DNA from: Palsa-504 sp963808315 | Lineage (GTDB): Bacteria; Actinomycetota; Actinomycetes; Streptosporangiales; Streptosporangiaceae | Length of the DNA stretch: 64,000 nucleotides | NCBI GenBank assembly: GCA_963808315.1 | Contig: CAWEFK010000003.1 | Span: 70,368 to 134,367 of the forward strand | Direction: 5' to 3' | Shown here: positions 62,103 through 64,000 of the stretch, piece by piece | How the letters are laid out: each line of letters begins with the position of its first letter | How positions within the stretch are numbered: the stretch's first letter is position 1 | Translations under genes and position numbers: made by a program | Notes under the pieces: generated by a model | Databases searched by the model: none | What the model was told of the DNA's origin: nothing | Seen by the model: only the letters and a program-made list of their open reading frames with translations

Positions 62103-62787
62103 ACCCTTCCCTGGTCGCCGCCCTGGCCCTCGCCGGCCTCGCGGTCGCCTGGCCTCAGCACGCGCTTATCGCCCGGTACGTCGTCCCCCCGATGCACCAC
62201 CCCCCACCTGTAACACCCCATCCTTCTGGTCCCGGGTGTTGTCCCTCCGCGGCCCCGCCCGCGGTACCCGGGCCGGGCCGCCTGCCCTGGCCCTCGCGGC
62301 CGTCACGGCGATCCTGCTCGGTGCGCTCGCCGCTCGCGTTCACCCCGGCTTGGTCCTCGCGGCGGCGTGCTGGCTAGCTGCCTGCGCGGTCCCGCTCGCG
62401 TTCGTCGACGCCGCTGTCCGCAGGCTGCCTGACCTGCTGGTCGTCCCCGCCTACACCGGCACCGCCCTGCTCCTGGCCGCCGCAGGTGACTGGCCTGTCC
62501 TGCTCAGGGCCGTCCTGGGCGGTCTCGCCCTGGCCGGGTTCTACCTGGCCCTGTTGCTCATCAGCCCGTCGGCGATGGGCCTAGGCGACGTCAAGCTGGC
62601 CGCCAGCCTGGGCACCCTGCTGGCGTGGTTCGGCTGGCGCCCGCTGATCGCGGGCGGCGCGGCCGGCTTCCTGCTCGGGGGCCTCATTGGCATCGCGTTG
62701 CTCGTATCGGGTCGCGCCACCAGGAAGCAGCACATTCCCTTTGGCCCCGTCATGATCGCCGGCGCATTCCTGGTCATTCTCCTCTGA
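62099..62787 (+). CDS. prepilin peptidase (A24, type IV leader peptidase), one frameshift
   Basis: Membrane aspartic protease that trims the leader of type IV pilin-like proteins (tight-adherence or secretion pilins in actinobacteria). GTG at 62099 gives MNPSLVAALALAGLAVAW, the first helix. After a change of frame between about 62160 and 62280 the rest follows in the frame shared with the transporter gene: PLAFVDAAVRRLPDLLVVPA (first catalytic Asp), AMGLGDVKLAASLGTLLAWF (GxGDxK with the second Asp), then two more helices. About 225 residues. It overlaps the transporter by GTGA. No pilin gene is in the window. Confidence 0.85.
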
Positions 62788-62982
62788 TCGTCGCGCTGGT
62801 CCGCCCGCGCAGGTCGACCAGGCCCCCGACAAGCGAGCGTGTCGCTTCAGGAAAATGTCGGCACCACATGTTAGTCTCGAACAAGTAGTATGAAATAGAT
62901 GATCAAGCTAGATGATCATTGACCAAGCTTTCTACGAGAATTGCCTGATCCCGCGATCACCAGACGGGAGGTGACGACCCCG

Positions 62983-64000
62983 ATGGGCACCACCCCAGCG
63001 ATCACCAGCGCCACCCAGGCCCTAGAGCTGCTGGAATTCACGATTGGCTACCTGGCCGCTGCCGACCCCGTCCCAGCTGAGCATCCAAGACCCAGGCCGA
63101 GTGCCTAGCCGCGCTCGAGCGGGTCACCCGCCGTCACCACACCGCCGCCCGTACCTCGGTCCTGGGCGGGTTCACCGTCGGCCCGCGGTCACGCCGAGGA
63201 CGCCGACTACAGCCCCCGGTCCTGGCTGATCCACAAGACCCGGATCACCAAAGGCGCCGTCGACCGGGCACACCGCCTGGACCCGCCGGGCCCGCGCCCA
63301 CCCCCGCATCCTGGCCGCCCTGGCCACCGGGGACCTGTCCGAGTCCTACGCCCGCACCCTGTGCACCTGGACCAAGCAAGCTCCCCGACGGTGACCGTGA
63401 CACCGCCGACGCGATCCTGATCGCGGGCCGCGGTCCAGGGGATGGACCTGCGGGACCTGGCCATGCTCGCCGCCGAGATCACCGTCCCGCGCCTGCCCCC
63501 CCCGACCTGACGACCCGGACATCAGCTTCGACGACCGCGCGGTCCGGCTGGACACCACGTTCCTCAAGGTGCCGGGCTCCTGTCCGGGGACCTGACCCCG
63601 GAGTGCGCGGCGCTGGTGGAGGACGGTGCTGGCGGCGCTGTCGGCGCCGCGGGGCGCGGAGGACGGGCCGCAGTCACGCGCAGCGGTATCACGATGGGCC
63701 TGGCGGAGGCGATGCACCGGCTGGTCAGCGCGGGGCTGCTGCCCGAGCGGGCCGGGCAGCCCGCCCGGGTCTGGGCGCATATCTCCCTGGCCGACCTGAT
63801 GGTCCTGGACGCCAAAATCCGCCCTCCAAGACCCAGTGGGCCGAGCGGGTCCGGGCCCGGTGGGCCGGGCACCGCGCCGCCGCGTCGGTGGCCCGGGGGG
63901 ACGGCGCCGCCTGGCTGGACGGGGACGCGGCGGAGGGGTTCGCGTGTGATGCGTCGGTGACCCCGGTGGTGTACGGGGAGGTCAGCTACCCGGTCCTGGA
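62983..64000 (+). pseudogene. DUF222/13E12-repeat protein (HNH endonuclease-type), frameshifted and cut by the right edge
   Basis: Joined fragments from three frames give a DUF222 domain: SWLIHKTRITKGAAVDR, ARAHPRILAALATGDLSES, YARTLCTWT, DAILIAAAVQGMDLRDLAML, LDTTFQGAGVLSGDLTPECA, ALVEAVLAALSAPRG and RAGQPARVWAHISLADLMVL. These proteins are multicopy in actinobacteria and often carry a C-terminal HNH nuclease (beyond the edge here); several are linked to REP13E12 mobile elements. ATG at 62983 with a GGGAGG ribosome site is the likely start. At least six frame changes lie in 1 kb, many more per base than elsewhere, so real decay is plausible alongside sequence error. Confidence 0.7.

Noticed and set aside
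62880..62930. ATGATCA repeats before the DUF222 gene
   Set aside because: Short AT-rich inverted repeats only; could be an attachment or insertion scar but there is no second copy to support it.
1..64000. CRISPR arrays, tRNA, rRNA, integrase or prophage genes
   Set aside because: Looked for spaced direct repeats, T-loop-like GTTCGA motifs and phage genes; nothing convincing was found.

Overview
The window is chromosomal DNA of a high-GC, Gram-positive actinobacterium, probably a Streptosporangiales-like or other soil lineage. Three things point there: the strong GC bias with G/C-ending codons, actinobacterial families and gene orders (groES-groEL1 with a His-rich tail, guaB-guaB3, an lpdA-type quinone reductase, the adnA/adnB helicase-nucleases, a mycosin-like protease, DUF5313, DUF2630, DUF222), and leaderless or near-leaderless starts. 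No rRNA, tRNA or CRISPR array was recognised. Many otherwise intact genes are broken by single-base frame changes. Where I worked them out, most look like one extra base, so a share of them is more likely sequence error than real decay.

Layout. 1-8.7 kb: kynureninase (cut by the left edge), a coiled-coil protein, a CIRCE-controlled groES-groEL1 pair, guaB, guaB3 and trpS. 8.7-20 kb: a D-Ala-D-Ala carboxypeptidase, an acyl-CoA mutase, a YbdK-type ligase, an M20 amidohydrolase, a PH-domain membrane protein, a gamma-glutamylcyclotransferase-like protein, lpdA, a DUF5313 protein and a biotin-dependent carboxylase alpha subunit. 20-32.4 kb: a GGDEF-EAL membrane protein, then a branched-chain amino acid region (ilvB-ilvN-ilvC, CHAD protein, leuB, ilvE, cimA). 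In that region three promoters share a GTCTC-N7-GAGAC palindrome and each is followed by a short leader peptide rich in Ile/Leu/Val codons. 32.4-49 kb: small metabolic genes, a mycosin-like protease, an alkyltransferase-like protein, adnA and adnB each behind a PafBC-type DNA-damage promoter, an S41 peptidase, an XRE-cupin regulator with azlCD, a mosaic of duplicated gene fragments and a Cys-rich repeat lipoprotein.

49-58.6 kb is the most unusual part. A single protein joins a sugar-type ABC ATPase to GAF-like domains and a histidine kinase. It is followed by an OmpR-type response regulator and then by a complete xylose/ribose-type ABC importer (binding lipoprotein, separate ATPase, two paralogous permeases). 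The ATPase half of the kinase resembles the importer's own ATPase. This suggests a signalling system in which the sensor may dock on, or sense the state of, the transporter. The importer operon ends with a carboxymuconolactone-decarboxylase-like gene. 58.7-64 kb: a GntR-like regulator, a leaderless copper ATPase with a CsoR-like operator, a DMT-type transporter, a prepilin peptidase and a broken DUF222/13E12 gene cut by the right edge.

A second notable feature is a family of very GC-rich palindromic elements inserted in frame inside three unrelated genes (carboxylase alpha, ilvB, adnB). Each insertion lies where extra residues would be tolerated.
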